From Lineus longissimus (taxonomy: Eukaryota; Nemertea; Pilidiophora; Heteronemertea; Lineidae): a DNA stretch of 64,000 nucleotides. The stretch covers positions 6,512,501-6,576,500 of the forward strand of contig NC_088313.1 in assembly GCF_910592395.1 (NCBI RefSeq). The letters run 5' to 3'. How positions within the stretch are numbered: position 1 is the first letter of the stretch; every line of letters starts with the position of its first letter. The position numbers and the translations under genes are program-made. Positions 1 through 10,800 of this stretch are shown piece by piece. The notes under the pieces are model-generated. The model made no database searches. It was not told where the DNA came from and saw nothing but the letters and a program-made list of their open reading frames with translations.

Positions 1-2140
1 CGATCTCTTGTCTCTGAAATAACTTGTGAAGATGTTGTGCTGTGATATTGGCCAGTGCACAATTGGCCCCTCACGATCATGTTTCCCACCAGTGATGTTC
101 TCTTCTTTCCTACCAATAGTGTCACTTGGATATATCACCCAAGGGGGTGCAAAGTATCTCGTAGCAGAGGCTACAGCGCGTATTGAGGAACTATCTGATG
201 AGGTGGCATTCAATTTCAAACAATGATCGTGTGAGGTCACCATGCCCACTTAAGTAATAAATATGAACTGATGTTCATATATAAGCTCCACATCCAGAAG
301 TATTAAGGTAGCAGGAAGGGGTAGGCATTTGTGGTTTCCGAGTGCGAGGGGGTATAGGGGTGTCTGTTGACTGTGCTTTAAGAGAGACTAGGCATGTGCC
401 AGTCTCCCTTAAAGCATAGTCAACAGACAACCATGCCATCCCAAGCTTTGTGTCTTATGGACCATTCTGGGAAAACTCAATGAGGAAGGTATGCTCATTA
501 GCATAGTCTATTATTAGCCCCTGCTCGAGGTAATCTTGCGCAGTGCTGCTTCTGCCCACATACATTGTGCTGGAAACCTCTCGTACAAAGAAAGTCTGGC
601 ATGCGCCAGACTAATAAGTAAAGAACTTCTGGCTGCGCGAGACTACTGTGATAAAAATTACCATTGCAGAGACTCTGTGGCATAGGCATATATTTTTTTG
701 GCAATTAAAAATGCTCTCAAAAGACGATATGGGATGATTATTTATTAACATTTCCTCAACTATATACCTTCTAATTATCACTTTACATAAATAGGTTGGC
801 GATAGGTGGCGTGCTTTTCTTTCCTCATGACAATATACAGCAAAATAGTTACAACCCTATAAACGCGCTATAAGTCCGTAATGAGATCACGGTGACCTGT
901 TATAAAATTTTTGCCAGCTTCGCTATTGCCGCTACGCGGCACGTTGTGTTCTTGCGTCGAGTGCTCTGTTGGTGAATACGGGAGCGTCACTGTGGCCTAC
1001 TGGTAGTCTATCACGTCTGAGGGCATTTGAAACATGGCTATCCGGTCGTTCAAAACATGGCCGATTGGCGTTATCCAACTTGGCTGCAAGGGTTCTTATG
1101 CATGCATGTCAGCTTTAAGATAAAGGCATATCTGAGTACAATTGTAAATTGTCCAAGAGTAAAGGATGTGCGAATTATTTATTGTATGGATTGACAGATG
1201 TCGTTTATTATGTAGATATTACAGTTTACACATCAAGGTTACACATTGTGTCTACTACCGTATCATGTACATGTAGCATTTGCGAAGGAAGCTTAGAGAT
1301 GTATATCAATGTTCTTAGATATCTAAGTTTTGTAATGTCGGAGTTAATTCACAAGTCTATTATGTAAATTTGGCAAAATGCATATACAGTTTGTGAGCTG
1401 TGAACCACAAGGGTCTATTTCCACTTTTAATCAAATTTGAGTTGATCTTACCAACAATTCGAGCATTGAAAATCCACATGAAATGGCATCATATTGGCTC
1501 AAAGCCAATTCAACAAAGGTCTCTCCAAATATTTGAGTTTTCTGATCAAAATAACGAAGGGTCTATCTCCATGCGAGCCAAGCTGGACACAAAACAAGAC
1601 ACATAATGAAATCCATGGCAGTGCAGATTGGCCTTTGTGATATTGAATCAGTCATGAAGTTCAAACATCCACATAGCCAGGTATAAATGATTCTTATATT
1701 GGTTGTTACACAGGGAGGACCATGAAATACTACCCATATTTTTGTTTGAGCAATAACTAGAATGGCCTCAGAGACCGCTTCATGTGGCCCTCCGGTGAAC
1801 TTTACCTATTTCTGTATACACCAGAGATTCCAACAAGGCTGATATTTGTGATTGTTTCGGTCAAAAGCCATCATTAATTGCATATTGACAGAGTCATGTT
1901 GCTCTTTGAAAAATCAAATCATAAACCTGCAATTTGACTCTGAAATTTCAACTGCAGTTTCCTTAAAATATGAAATAGTGGAGAAAGACTGTAGTGGATG
2001 TCCACTCAGGAGTTTAGATAGGAGTTTGAACATGAGAAATATTCTTAACACTTTGGATGTGTAGTGGTTTCTCTCTGAATGGCTTTGCCTGCTATAGTCT
2101 AGTTTCAACCACTCCAGGGCCAATGATTAAAGTCGTACTT
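1..2140. other. Intergenic stretch, no gene recognised
   Basis: No exon with a recognisable protein domain was seen on either strand. The open frames here are short and resemble chance ORFs in AT-rich DNA. The stretch contains a strong inverted repeat (361-429) and a smaller hairpin at 593-612, listed separately. Confidence 0.5.
361..429. repeat. Near-perfect hairpin, 29-bp arms
   Basis: Arms 361-389 and 401-429 are reverse complements with two differences, around an 11-base loop. Each arm holds TGTCTGTTGACT and TTTAAG. A smaller perfect hairpin with 8-base arms (AGTCTGGC) lies at 593-612. It could be a minimal foldback MITE or an RNA hairpin; the sequence cannot tell which. Confidence 0.75.
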
Positions 2141-2147
2141 CCACCTA

Positions 2148-2490
2148 TCAAATCCCTGTGTCTTTTGCGCTTACACCTATGAATTGCCGTGTCTAAATAG
2201 ACCCGTGTGTCAAATCCCCTTGTCTATTAGCCCCATCGAGCTCGATGGGGCTAACCGGGGGCTAATTTAGACCCGTGTTCAACACAGGTTTTTTGATAGG
2301 TGGAATCTGAATAGACACGGCAATTGCAAGTTCTAAGATCCGGCGACAGATGGCGCGGTGTAGTTGCCTCGGTATTGCGCATGCGAAATTCTCCTCCAAC
2401 GGGAAGAAACACAGGAGAGCTCCCTACCTACAGCGCACCTGTCGCCGGGGCTATTAACCATTATCTAACACCACTGATAGGTGTAAGTGC
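2148..2490. repeat. Inverted-repeat element with 28-bp perfect palindrome
   Basis: Positions 2227-2254 form a perfect palindrome centred on ATCGAGCTCGAT. Outside it, TTCCACCTATCAAA near 2148 is mirrored at 2287-2309, and GCGCTTACACCTAT near 2168 is mirrored around 2475-2490. These nested inverted segments suggest a degenerate MITE-like element. No coding sequence is visible. Confidence 0.5.
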
Positions 2491-2499
2491 GCCCCAAGT

Positions 2500-3950
2500 T
2501 TTTTGACACACGGCGAAGACACGGGTTTGCTGATTTATGAAGTAAAACAAATTGCATTCGTGCAAAACTGTTTTTTTTCCTTGAAGAGTAAGTAGATTGG
2601 AACTGTCCTGGGTTTTTTTACAGTCCAGAATTTTCTGAGTGAATTTCAGGGCGCATATTGCTATGGGCCAATTTATGGGACAATATTTTTGCAAAGAAAG
2701 GTCTGCTGTGATTTGTCTTGCTCGGGTCTCGCAATACAATCAACATGCATATACTCTTTTAGGCTTTAACTGGTCCAGTTCAACAACACTAATACAAGAA
2801 TATTGTTTACCTAAATGTTTAGTTTTGGCAGTTATTCTTGTTTTGTCAAAAAAAGATTTTTCTTTCCCTTGGTATAAACAGATTTCACAAGCATTGGTCC
2901 TTGGAAAGTTGAAACTAAAGTTATTGGTCATGTAGGTGTGTTGCATGTGCTGATGTCGTTGTTATACTTATAGATTATACCCTAATATCCCACGAGGGAG
3001 AACATGGTGCTATTCCTTTTCAGAGGTTGCCAAATCCAAATCAAAGCCCCTATAGTTATACCCAGCCCAATTTAGCTTGCTTATCGAACTTGGGAGGCAT
3101 GATGCAGGGATGATCCATTCAAGAATGACAAAGAGCCCCAGTTGTTAAATAGGGAAATGTCAGCAATACTTGTTCTCTCTCGCAGGACTTTAGGGTATAT
3201 GTGGGTTTGTGTCTGTATAGGTTGTGATGATCTGCTCGAGTCATATACTGCGTCACCAGTTAAGATAGCAAGTCTTATTCAGGCCAAATTAGAGCCACTT
3301 CCTCTCATAAAACGTTCCATTGTATTAAAAAGAACAAAATACGATCTTTATAAATCAAACCTGACACTTTCTGGCGGGTTTTAAGGTGATTTTATGGTCA
3401 ACTATAAATGCAGTGTAGGGCAGCAATCATATCCGCGGGCTTAGGGGTGATGTTACAGCCTCTTCGCAAATCGAAAAATTCTTTCCTTTTCTATTTCCGT
3501 GGTGCTACTTTTCAAGATGGTGACAACTTACTTGTACCAGAGGCGTTGCAAAGAACGAAATCACTGCCTCCAGTGTCATGATTGAGAACCAATAAGCTAG
3601 TGGCTTATCGAATCTGCTAGAGGGTGCCATCCCTCGTGTATATTTTCAGGACTCGCAAGGTCGGCTTCATCCAAACACAGGTGCTCATCACCTGCCATTT
3701 TATGCTCTTATGTGTTGATGGTGGACCACTTGGACAGTGTGGCTGCTACCTCAGAGTAGGAAGGTGGGAAGCTAACTGTTGGTTGAAAGGTCATGCAAAA
3801 TAAGGCAATAAAACTTCTATATTTTTCATCCGATTTTGTTGAATTGATTCTTTATAAAAGGATAGTTTTCTTGAAAGATGAGCATGTCATCAGTTGTTAG
3901 AGATGGAAAACAGACATTTGACAATGTGTGACTTGACAATGCCAACCCTA
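2500..3950. other. Intergenic stretch, no gene recognised
   Basis: Overlapping ORFs of up to 98 residues occur on both strands, but they show no domain, no convincing splice signals and no repeat motif. I see nothing I can name here. Confidence 0.4.
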
Positions 3951-3954
3951 ACCA

Positions 3955-4137
3955 ATGAAACCAACTGCAGATTGATGCCAGCTTGACAATGACCAAGTTG
4001 GCTGTAGATAATGCACTAATATACACTCTTCAGATCTCTGTGTCTTTTCCACATGAAACCCAACTGCAGATTAATTGATGCCCGCCTGACAATGACCAAG
4101 TCGGCTGTAGATAATGTATTATACACTCTACAGATCC
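3955..4137. repeat. Tandem duplication, about 85-bp unit
   Basis: The segment reading CCAACTGCAGATT, then TTGACAATGACCAAGT and GGCTGTAGATAATG, occurs at about 3955-4036 and again at 4053-4137 with a few substitutions and small indels. It is a local direct duplication with no coding potential. Confidence 0.75.
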
Positions 4138-4737
4138 ATACATGAAATGATGATGTTAAGTCATATTTTCCAAACAGTGATCAATTCTGTCTTCAGCTGG
4201 TAATACCAGAGAAATTCATCGATCCATTGATCTCCAAATATCAGGACAGGCTATTTTGGTTTGCATCTCTGCCTCGTATGTTGCTGTCAAATGACAGATC
4301 TGGTCAACAAGTTGCGAGGTCTGCTGAAATGTCTCTCTTAATGGCCGTTATATCATAGATACACAAATATCAAAACTCCACTCAATGTCAGTTGGTCTTC
4401 GTTATTGGTCGTCTCGAAAGCTATACCTAAGACTTAAGGCCGTAGTTGTGACATTGTCCTCGGGACACCCTTTAAAGGCTGTGACAAAAAATAGCATGGT
4501 GTTGTCAACAAGGTAAGGTACGGTTCAAAGCAATGTTGGGAGTTATGCAAACTCGAAGGCAAAATCTGGTGAAACCTTTTAGCATTGCCACAATGAATTT
4601 AGTGGATGTGTCATCTCAGGATGAGTGACCCATTTGAGGGAAGTGAGGAGGCATGCGCAAGATCAAGTCAGTCATTGAGAAGAACCAGCTCTCGTATCTG
4701 CTCAAGAGATGACGGGTCAGAGTAGAGATGCAAGGTC

Positions 4738-4975
4738 AGGAGATCAGTGGTGTAGTGGCATGCAGGTGTCCCATGTTCGTAATCAGGAGGTCATGGGTTC
4801 CTCTCGCAAGGGTCCTCGCTGTTACTCTATAAACATTGTCCTTCAGCAAGACAGAAACTGAATTTGAACAAGACACAAAAATGATTTTCTTTGTGTCGGA
4901 TGTCTATACGCGGGCAAGCAATCGCTCATACCCAGTAGTGGATGGTCAAATCAAATAGAAGAAGATAAGTATCTT
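4738..4975 (+). repeat. Probable tRNA-derived SINE
   Basis: TGGTGTAGTGG near 4747 resembles a pol III A box. About 45 bases on, GGGTTCCTCTC resembles a B box. A phrase like those of marine-invertebrate SINE bodies follows (TGTCCTTCAGCAAGACA). Neither box is perfect and no clear tail or target duplication was seen, so this is a degenerate SINE candidate. Between 4150 and 4737 nothing else was recognised. Confidence 0.45.
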
Positions 4976-5394
4976 ATTAAAAAAATATTTATTTAAATCA
5001 ACATAAGTTTGTTTCTTCTGTTTCATCAGTGCCAAATGAATGTGGCAAGCATTTGCAACGGCATCAACAGAAAGCAGGCAAGGGTGTTGGTGAAATTGAC
5101 CAGCAATGCAAATTCTACATGACTATCAATTCTTGCTTCCTGCATAGAATTTCCACACTTTAAAGGGTCCGAAATCCATACCTCATCACTAAAATGCCAA
5201 AACAGTTCGTCAGAGCTGCGACACCTGAAAACCATACAACATTGTACAAAGTAACCAATACACAAGATATTTCGAAATACTATCACCACAAGTATTGGAA
5301 CGATTGTCAGAGTCACCCACCAACCAATCATGGGGAGTGTGAAGATACACGTTGATACTTGCATATGCATGTAGGATTCAACAGATAGACAGAT

Positions 5395-5535
5395 CCAGAA
5401 GAATCCATTAATCATTGCTTGGATTGGAATATTTGCACAATATTGATGATACAGAGAATCACATCTGTCACACGCTCTAACGCCTTTGTCGCTGTCCTTA
5501 GGAGCTGTCGAACTGGAAGTGTCAGCCACATTGAA
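5395..5535 (-). pseudogene. PHD-finger-like coding fragment
   Basis: Reading leftward, the frame has a short Ser/Thr-rich lead and then GVRACDRCDSLYHQYC, a spacer and FFWIC. This fits the second half of a PHD zinc finger (Cys-x2-Cys, His-x2-Cys, aromatic-x-Cys). The first Cys pair is not visible and there is no methionine codon at the frame's start (GTG). The long hydrophobic extension down to 5026 looks like chance frame. Such PHD modules occur in chromatin proteins and in ORF1 of some non-LTR retrotransposons; the source here is unknown. No splice donor was identified. Confidence 0.35.
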
Positions 5536-5782
5536 ATTCCCGCCAGTGACGTAGAATCACATGATCTATGATTAATTCATGAATATCAATGAAGGTCCCT
5601 GGCACTTTGGGGAATTAGCCTCTACCGTGGAAGAACTCCCACTTCCCTTCAAATTGGGGCCAAATTCTCATCCTTTCCCGCCTTCCTAACAGCTCTCTTT
5701 CGGTATCAGGAGCAACACAACGTTGCCTTTGTAATACGGCACTCTACATGTAGAACTATCGACAAACAAGAAAGAGTCTTAA

Positions 5783-6831
5783 ATGAAATGGCCAGGGCCA
5801 TTGTGCTCACCTCATGTGGAGGAAAGATGGATAAAGAGCATGGTATTGTGTCATGTAGTGTTAGGTTTGATGTAGGTCCAAGCAATTACAATTTCCCCAA
5901 AATGGCCAATTTACAATACATTCGACCTCTGTGACCTTGAAAAGTAGGTCAAATCAAAGAAGACCCGGGTGACACATTGAATGGTTGTTAGAATTAGATG
6001 TACCTATGATATAAAATTGGTGCCAATTGGGCAAGTCATTACTAGGAATAATGGCATTTTGAAGAATTTAGGATTTGGCCCCCTCCCTGGAGGCCAAACG
6101 GCAAATCAGATCGCACCAAACTTCGGTACCTGAGATCACCTGACCAAGGGGTACATGTGTACTTAATTTGTGATCAATAGTCATTGCAGTTAAGAAACGT
6201 GCCATAGTCACGGCCTGACGGCGAATTTACGCCATTTGACCTCTGTGACCTTGACACGAAGGTCAAATTAAAAACCTGTGTGACATATACTGTATGGTGG
6301 TTAGATGTAACCATGATATCAAATTGGTGGCAATCGGGCAAGAAGTTAAGGAATAATCACATTTTTAAGGTTTTTGGATTTTGCCCCCTGGTGGTCAAGT
6401 GGTGAATCATATTGGACCAAACTTCGGTCCCTAAGATCACCTGACTAAGGGGTAAATGTGTACCAAATTTGGTATCAATAGCCATTGCAGTTTAGAAACG
6501 TGCCATCGTTACATCCTAACGGCCAATTTACACCATTTGACCTCTGTGACCTTGAAAAGGAGGTCAAATCAAAAACCCGGAGGCTATATGATGCACCTTT
6601 GCTAGAAGTACCTACCATATTTTTTTCAAAATTTCCCGACTACTATTAAGGGAGATATTGCATATTTTCACTTTTAACGTTTGGCCCCCTGGTGGCCAAA
6701 CCATGAAACGAATCGGACCGAAACTTGGTCTCCAAGGTGTCATTACATAAGGGTACATGTGTACCAAGTTTCAACTCAATAGCTCTAACAGTTACGAAAC
6801 GTGCCCTGCTAACGGACGACGGACGACGACG

Positions 6832-6890
<59 letters not shown>

Positions 6891-6939
6891 ACGCCACGGT
6901 ATGGGATAAGCTCACCTCTGCTAAGAGGTGAGCTAAAAA
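5783..6939 (+). mobile_element. Helitron-like non-autonomous element, family A, copy 1
   Basis: The 5' edge is ATGAAATGGCCAGGG followed by GTGCTCACC. Three tandem core units of about 300 bp follow, each with CCATTTGACCTCTGTGACC, AGGTCAAATCAAA, GGCCCCCTGGTGGCC and AAACGTGCC. Then comes a GAC microsatellite (6811-6894) and a 3' hairpin, CTCACCTCT-GCTA-AGAGGTGAG, ending CTAAAA. Subterminal GTGCTCACC and GGTGAGC are inverted with respect to each other. Core repeats, microsatellite and hairpin with a CTRR-like end recall mollusc pearl/HINE elements. The family name is my inference; the structure is directly visible. Confidence 0.6.
6811..6894. repeat. GAC microsatellite
   Basis: An uninterrupted run of about 20 GAC units follows three imperfect CGGACGAC units. 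It sits at the standard position before the 3' hairpin of the Helitron-like element. The poly-Val and poly-Thr ORFs over it are artefacts. Confidence 0.95.
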
Positions 6940-6960
6940 TGATGGGAAAATTCCACACTT

Positions 6961-7357
6961 GAAGTATAAAATCGGAGGCGGGGCTTTATAATGAGCCTAA
7001 TGAATATTAATACGCAGGAACAATTTGGTTGCATGCACAGCAGAGGCGAATTAACATAACCGCGTCATCAATGACGTCAACTGGAGAAAAAAATGGCTTT
7101 GACCCCCAAGTAAATCTAAGGTGTATGGAGCCCCGGTTTTTGGATGGCATGTGTGGCATATGAAGCCTGCTGTGTACTCTAGACAATGCGCATGCCTGTA
7201 TACACAGCATGTTGTGTATTCAAGAGAAAATGTTGCTAGGAGTCACAGCAGGTAGCATAAAATTAGAGGCGGGGCTTCATAATGAGCCTAATGAATATTA
7301 ATATAAAACGCTGAGAACATAAAACTACTGTCTGTTGCATACACAGCATGCTGTGTA
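6961..7357. repeat. Dispersed direct repeat plus perfect palindrome
   Basis: TATAAAATCGGAGGCGGGGCT with ATGAGCCTAATGAATATTAAT at 6961-7014 recurs with few changes at 7252-7305. Each copy is followed by a CACAGCATG-type motif; the last, at 7340-7357, is an 18-base perfect palindrome (TACACAGCATGCTGTGTA). Up to the SLC5A7 stop codon at 7862 nothing else was recognised; its 3' UTR must lie here. Confidence 0.6.
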
Positions 7358-7861
7358 CATATCCTCTTCCATATATATATATGTATACGCATATACGTTG
7401 GATGTGATCAGGGAAATATGAATTGACAAATTCATTAATTTTGATGTACCTTTCTGTTCTTATTTTTCAGAAGAAACGTAAGATAAGAGGTTTCTTAATC
7501 TTAAATTCCTAAGCGGTTGTGGTCGGAATGAACTTTTGAAGGGATAAAACGCAGGGACAATCAATTTGAGGTTAGGTTTCATGAAAATCCAAGAGCAATT
7601 GTGAAAATGGAACGATTTTCAAGATTTCTGAACATCTTGAACCAACCTCAAACTATAATTACACACATACAGTTGCATCTGTGTAATGTACTGTCAAATT
7701 TTTGCAGGCATTTAACTTCCGTAAAAAGTTTCCAACGAACAGAGATTTGTGAAAATATGAATCGCAAAAGTGTTTCTTTTGATCAGTTTAGGCGAATAAT
7801 TTCAAGCCACTTTCTATCATGACGTAAGAGAAACTTTAAATGCAAAATGATTGTTGTTCCA

Positions 7862-10800
7862 TCATAAAGAGATCTCAGATTGTTCATGGCTAGTACAATT
7901 GTTTATGAGCTTAAGTTGAGACGATGCTTCCAGGACAGAATCCTCCAATGAACTGTTCACTTCGGCAGTGACGAATTGGCCGCTACAATATTCCTGAGCT
8001 GGCTCGTAAGTAAAACTCGACCGTTCGATATGACCCTGTAACTGCACGTCCTGAGATTGTTTCTTGAGGCAAGGCAATGTTAGACTTTGCCAAAACTGCC
8101 ACTTGGACAGAAAGTTTATGATATGGGACACGAAGACGATTGTAAGAAGCGAGAGCACCATGGCGAATGTCCGGAACGGAAAAAGCTGTTGATCCGCATC
8201 GTTGTAGAATGGATACTTTATCAGAGCAGGCAATGCGATGAACGGCTCACCAGCCCCGATGCGTAATATGACTGCCAAGAGATATCCGGCCACAGCCCCG
8301 ATTGTGTTCGTCCGTGGAACAAAGAGCACACACACTAACTGAGGGAAGAGAATGACGTAAACAAAGTCTGCTGCCAGTATGAAAAGGCCGTAGATTGTTG
8401 TAACGAAGAGGGACATCACGGTTGCTATGGCGGCCACACTAAATACTGCGATGCGCTGTACCCAAGAAAGCTCTGTCTGCGTCGCCTGAAGAAGGTTTTT
8501 AAAATACTGTTTTAGTGAGAAAATGACACTTGCATTTGCATTATAGGAATTCACAACTGTCAGATCCTTAATTTTTACAGAAATCGCTATTCACTTTTTT
8601 TATTCTTTTACGTGGACGCTAGGGGATGGTAACCCATTATGGCAGTCCACACACAAAGTAAAGTTACAATCATTTTTATATACAGTATGTGAACAAGATA
8701 ACCAAAGTGCAAGGAAATAGAGGAATATTTGAAATAAGTCATTCTAATTGACTGTGCCCCTATTTCCTGTTCCTCCAATGACAAACCAAGGTGAAAGAAA
8801 TGAATTAACGAAACTTTTCTCACCTTTTTCCTCATTAGAGGTTTGTATATATTATGAGTGAACATTGAGCTGGACCCCAGGACAGCGCTGTCCATGGAGG
8901 ACATGACAGCAGCGGCTATGGCACACAAACCTAAAGAAATAAACAAAACTATGATCATAAAGGTGATCAGTTTAGTGATCGGCGGTGAACAGTGAAAGAG
9001 ACTATCTGTAGGAAGAGTTGTACAGTAGTCAAGTTAAACAACCGCTGCTTTTGATGCATTACAGTACCCCAATGTTGTGTTAGAACGATAATGTTTGTTC
9101 CCTCAACAGTTCATGTCCTCTCTCAAGGACAGGATATAATATGACTGTCTATAAGCCTCCAAGGCAAGATACCTCTACAGGGTGATCCAAATTAGGTCAC
9201 GGGGTCCTGCGCCTGTGAACAGGACATTCATCATGTGTTTGATGACCATCTTTTGCGTGCAGCCAACTAAAATGCAATCCCATATACATTGGCACCTCTC
9301 TACTACGGACACCTGCGGGACTGACAAGTGCTGCCCTTAGTAGAGAGGTGTTCTGATTAGAGAGGTCAAATTGAATGGAAACAACCAATTTGGGACCAAA
9401 ACTAGTGTCCTTAGAGGCCTACACCGTTCGTTAAAAATTTTGAATCTGTAATTGAATTTTAAAATGTCCAATTGCGGAAATACATACAAAATATAAATTT
9501 CAACATTGCCGTTGTGTAGACTGATATACAAATGCTATGAATACCAATTTTAAACAAATTTGTATTCACAATAACATTGAGTATTGGTTGATGTCTATTT
9601 AACTGAACCACAAGTAATTAAGAACGGCATACCCCTTTAATAGAGAGGGTGTCCTTGATAGAGAGGTGTCCGCCAAGAGAGGTTCCACTGTATGATATAG
9701 AACTATACCACGAACTTACATTGGGTGATTTCAAAGTCAGTTTTTAGATTTAGTTTTAAAACTAAATGGGACACTAAAACCCTTGATTAAACCAGCATTG
9801 AAATGAAGTGGGTTTTAGTTTCATCCTATTTCAAAGTCGGTGTTTGTTGGTTTTAGCTTTATGTCCAGTTTTAGCTTAAAACTAAGGGATGGTTTTAGAG
9901 TCAAAAACTAACACCGAGACTTAAACTAAAACTCTCCAAAACACCAGAAATGAAATCAGTTCTGGTGTTAGTTTTGACACTCAGATTTAGCATTATCCTA
10001 TTTAAAATTAGGTTTTAGTTTCACACTGAAACGAATCGGAACACCAAGGTCTGATCTTAATCCCAGCTCGGTGTTATATTTGGAAGTTTTGTAGTGCATT
10101 TTGTATTACCAATAAAACTAACACCTTAGGCATTTAAAACACCGAGTGGATTTCAAAGTTGGTGTTGGTGTAAAGAAGGGAAAAAAATCATGTTGTTCAT
10201 ACCATTTCAAGGAGTAGTTGCTGGTATTTTGAACGCTGACGGGAATGATGATGGACGTGAAAGAAGACGACCAAATTTCGTTCGACGACCAGCAATGGAA
10301 GCGGTTACAATAGTGAAACAACAGTAACAACGATAACAACATGCATGTTTGGTTTTTCCAAGGTTTTATCTCTGTCCATCTTGGTGTTAGTTTTACCTAC
10401 AGAATAAAACATCTTCCTAGTTTCAGCCCAGGTTTTAGGTGTTTAGATAAAACCAGGTGTTGGTGTTAAACTAAAACCTCGAATTAGTCTTATCCAGACA
10501 TAGGTTTTTAGGGGTAGAAATTAAGAATAAAACTGACACTAACACCCAACACTAAAACCAAAACCAACTTTGAAATCACCCATTATATAGGGATCCATTG
10601 TGAACTTTTCGTGATGCAGAGCTTGGCCATTTTGCTCTTTTATTTGCTAGGCGATGGACTAAACATCACAACTGCAGCCGAGATTTAATGGTTAAAGCAT
10701 TAGAGCTGAAATATTTGCGCTTTTTAAGTTCCGGTTTGTTGGTTATAAACCACAAAAAGATAATGCTCGAGAAAATTTACAGTTCACAGTACTCTGTTTA

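Noticed and set aside
4738-4815. Functional tRNA gene
   Set aside because: Only A and B box-like phrases are visible; no cloverleaf with paired acceptor and anticodon arms could be drawn, so a SINE is more likely.
5026-5390. Hydrophobic continuation of the PHD-like frame, possible membrane protein
   Set aside because: The hydrophobic segments follow AT-rich chance sequence with no family similarity; only the Cys/His part before it is convincing.
6646-6931. ORFs coding poly-Val and poly-Thr
   Set aside because: They are translations of the GAC microsatellite and have no domain or splice context.
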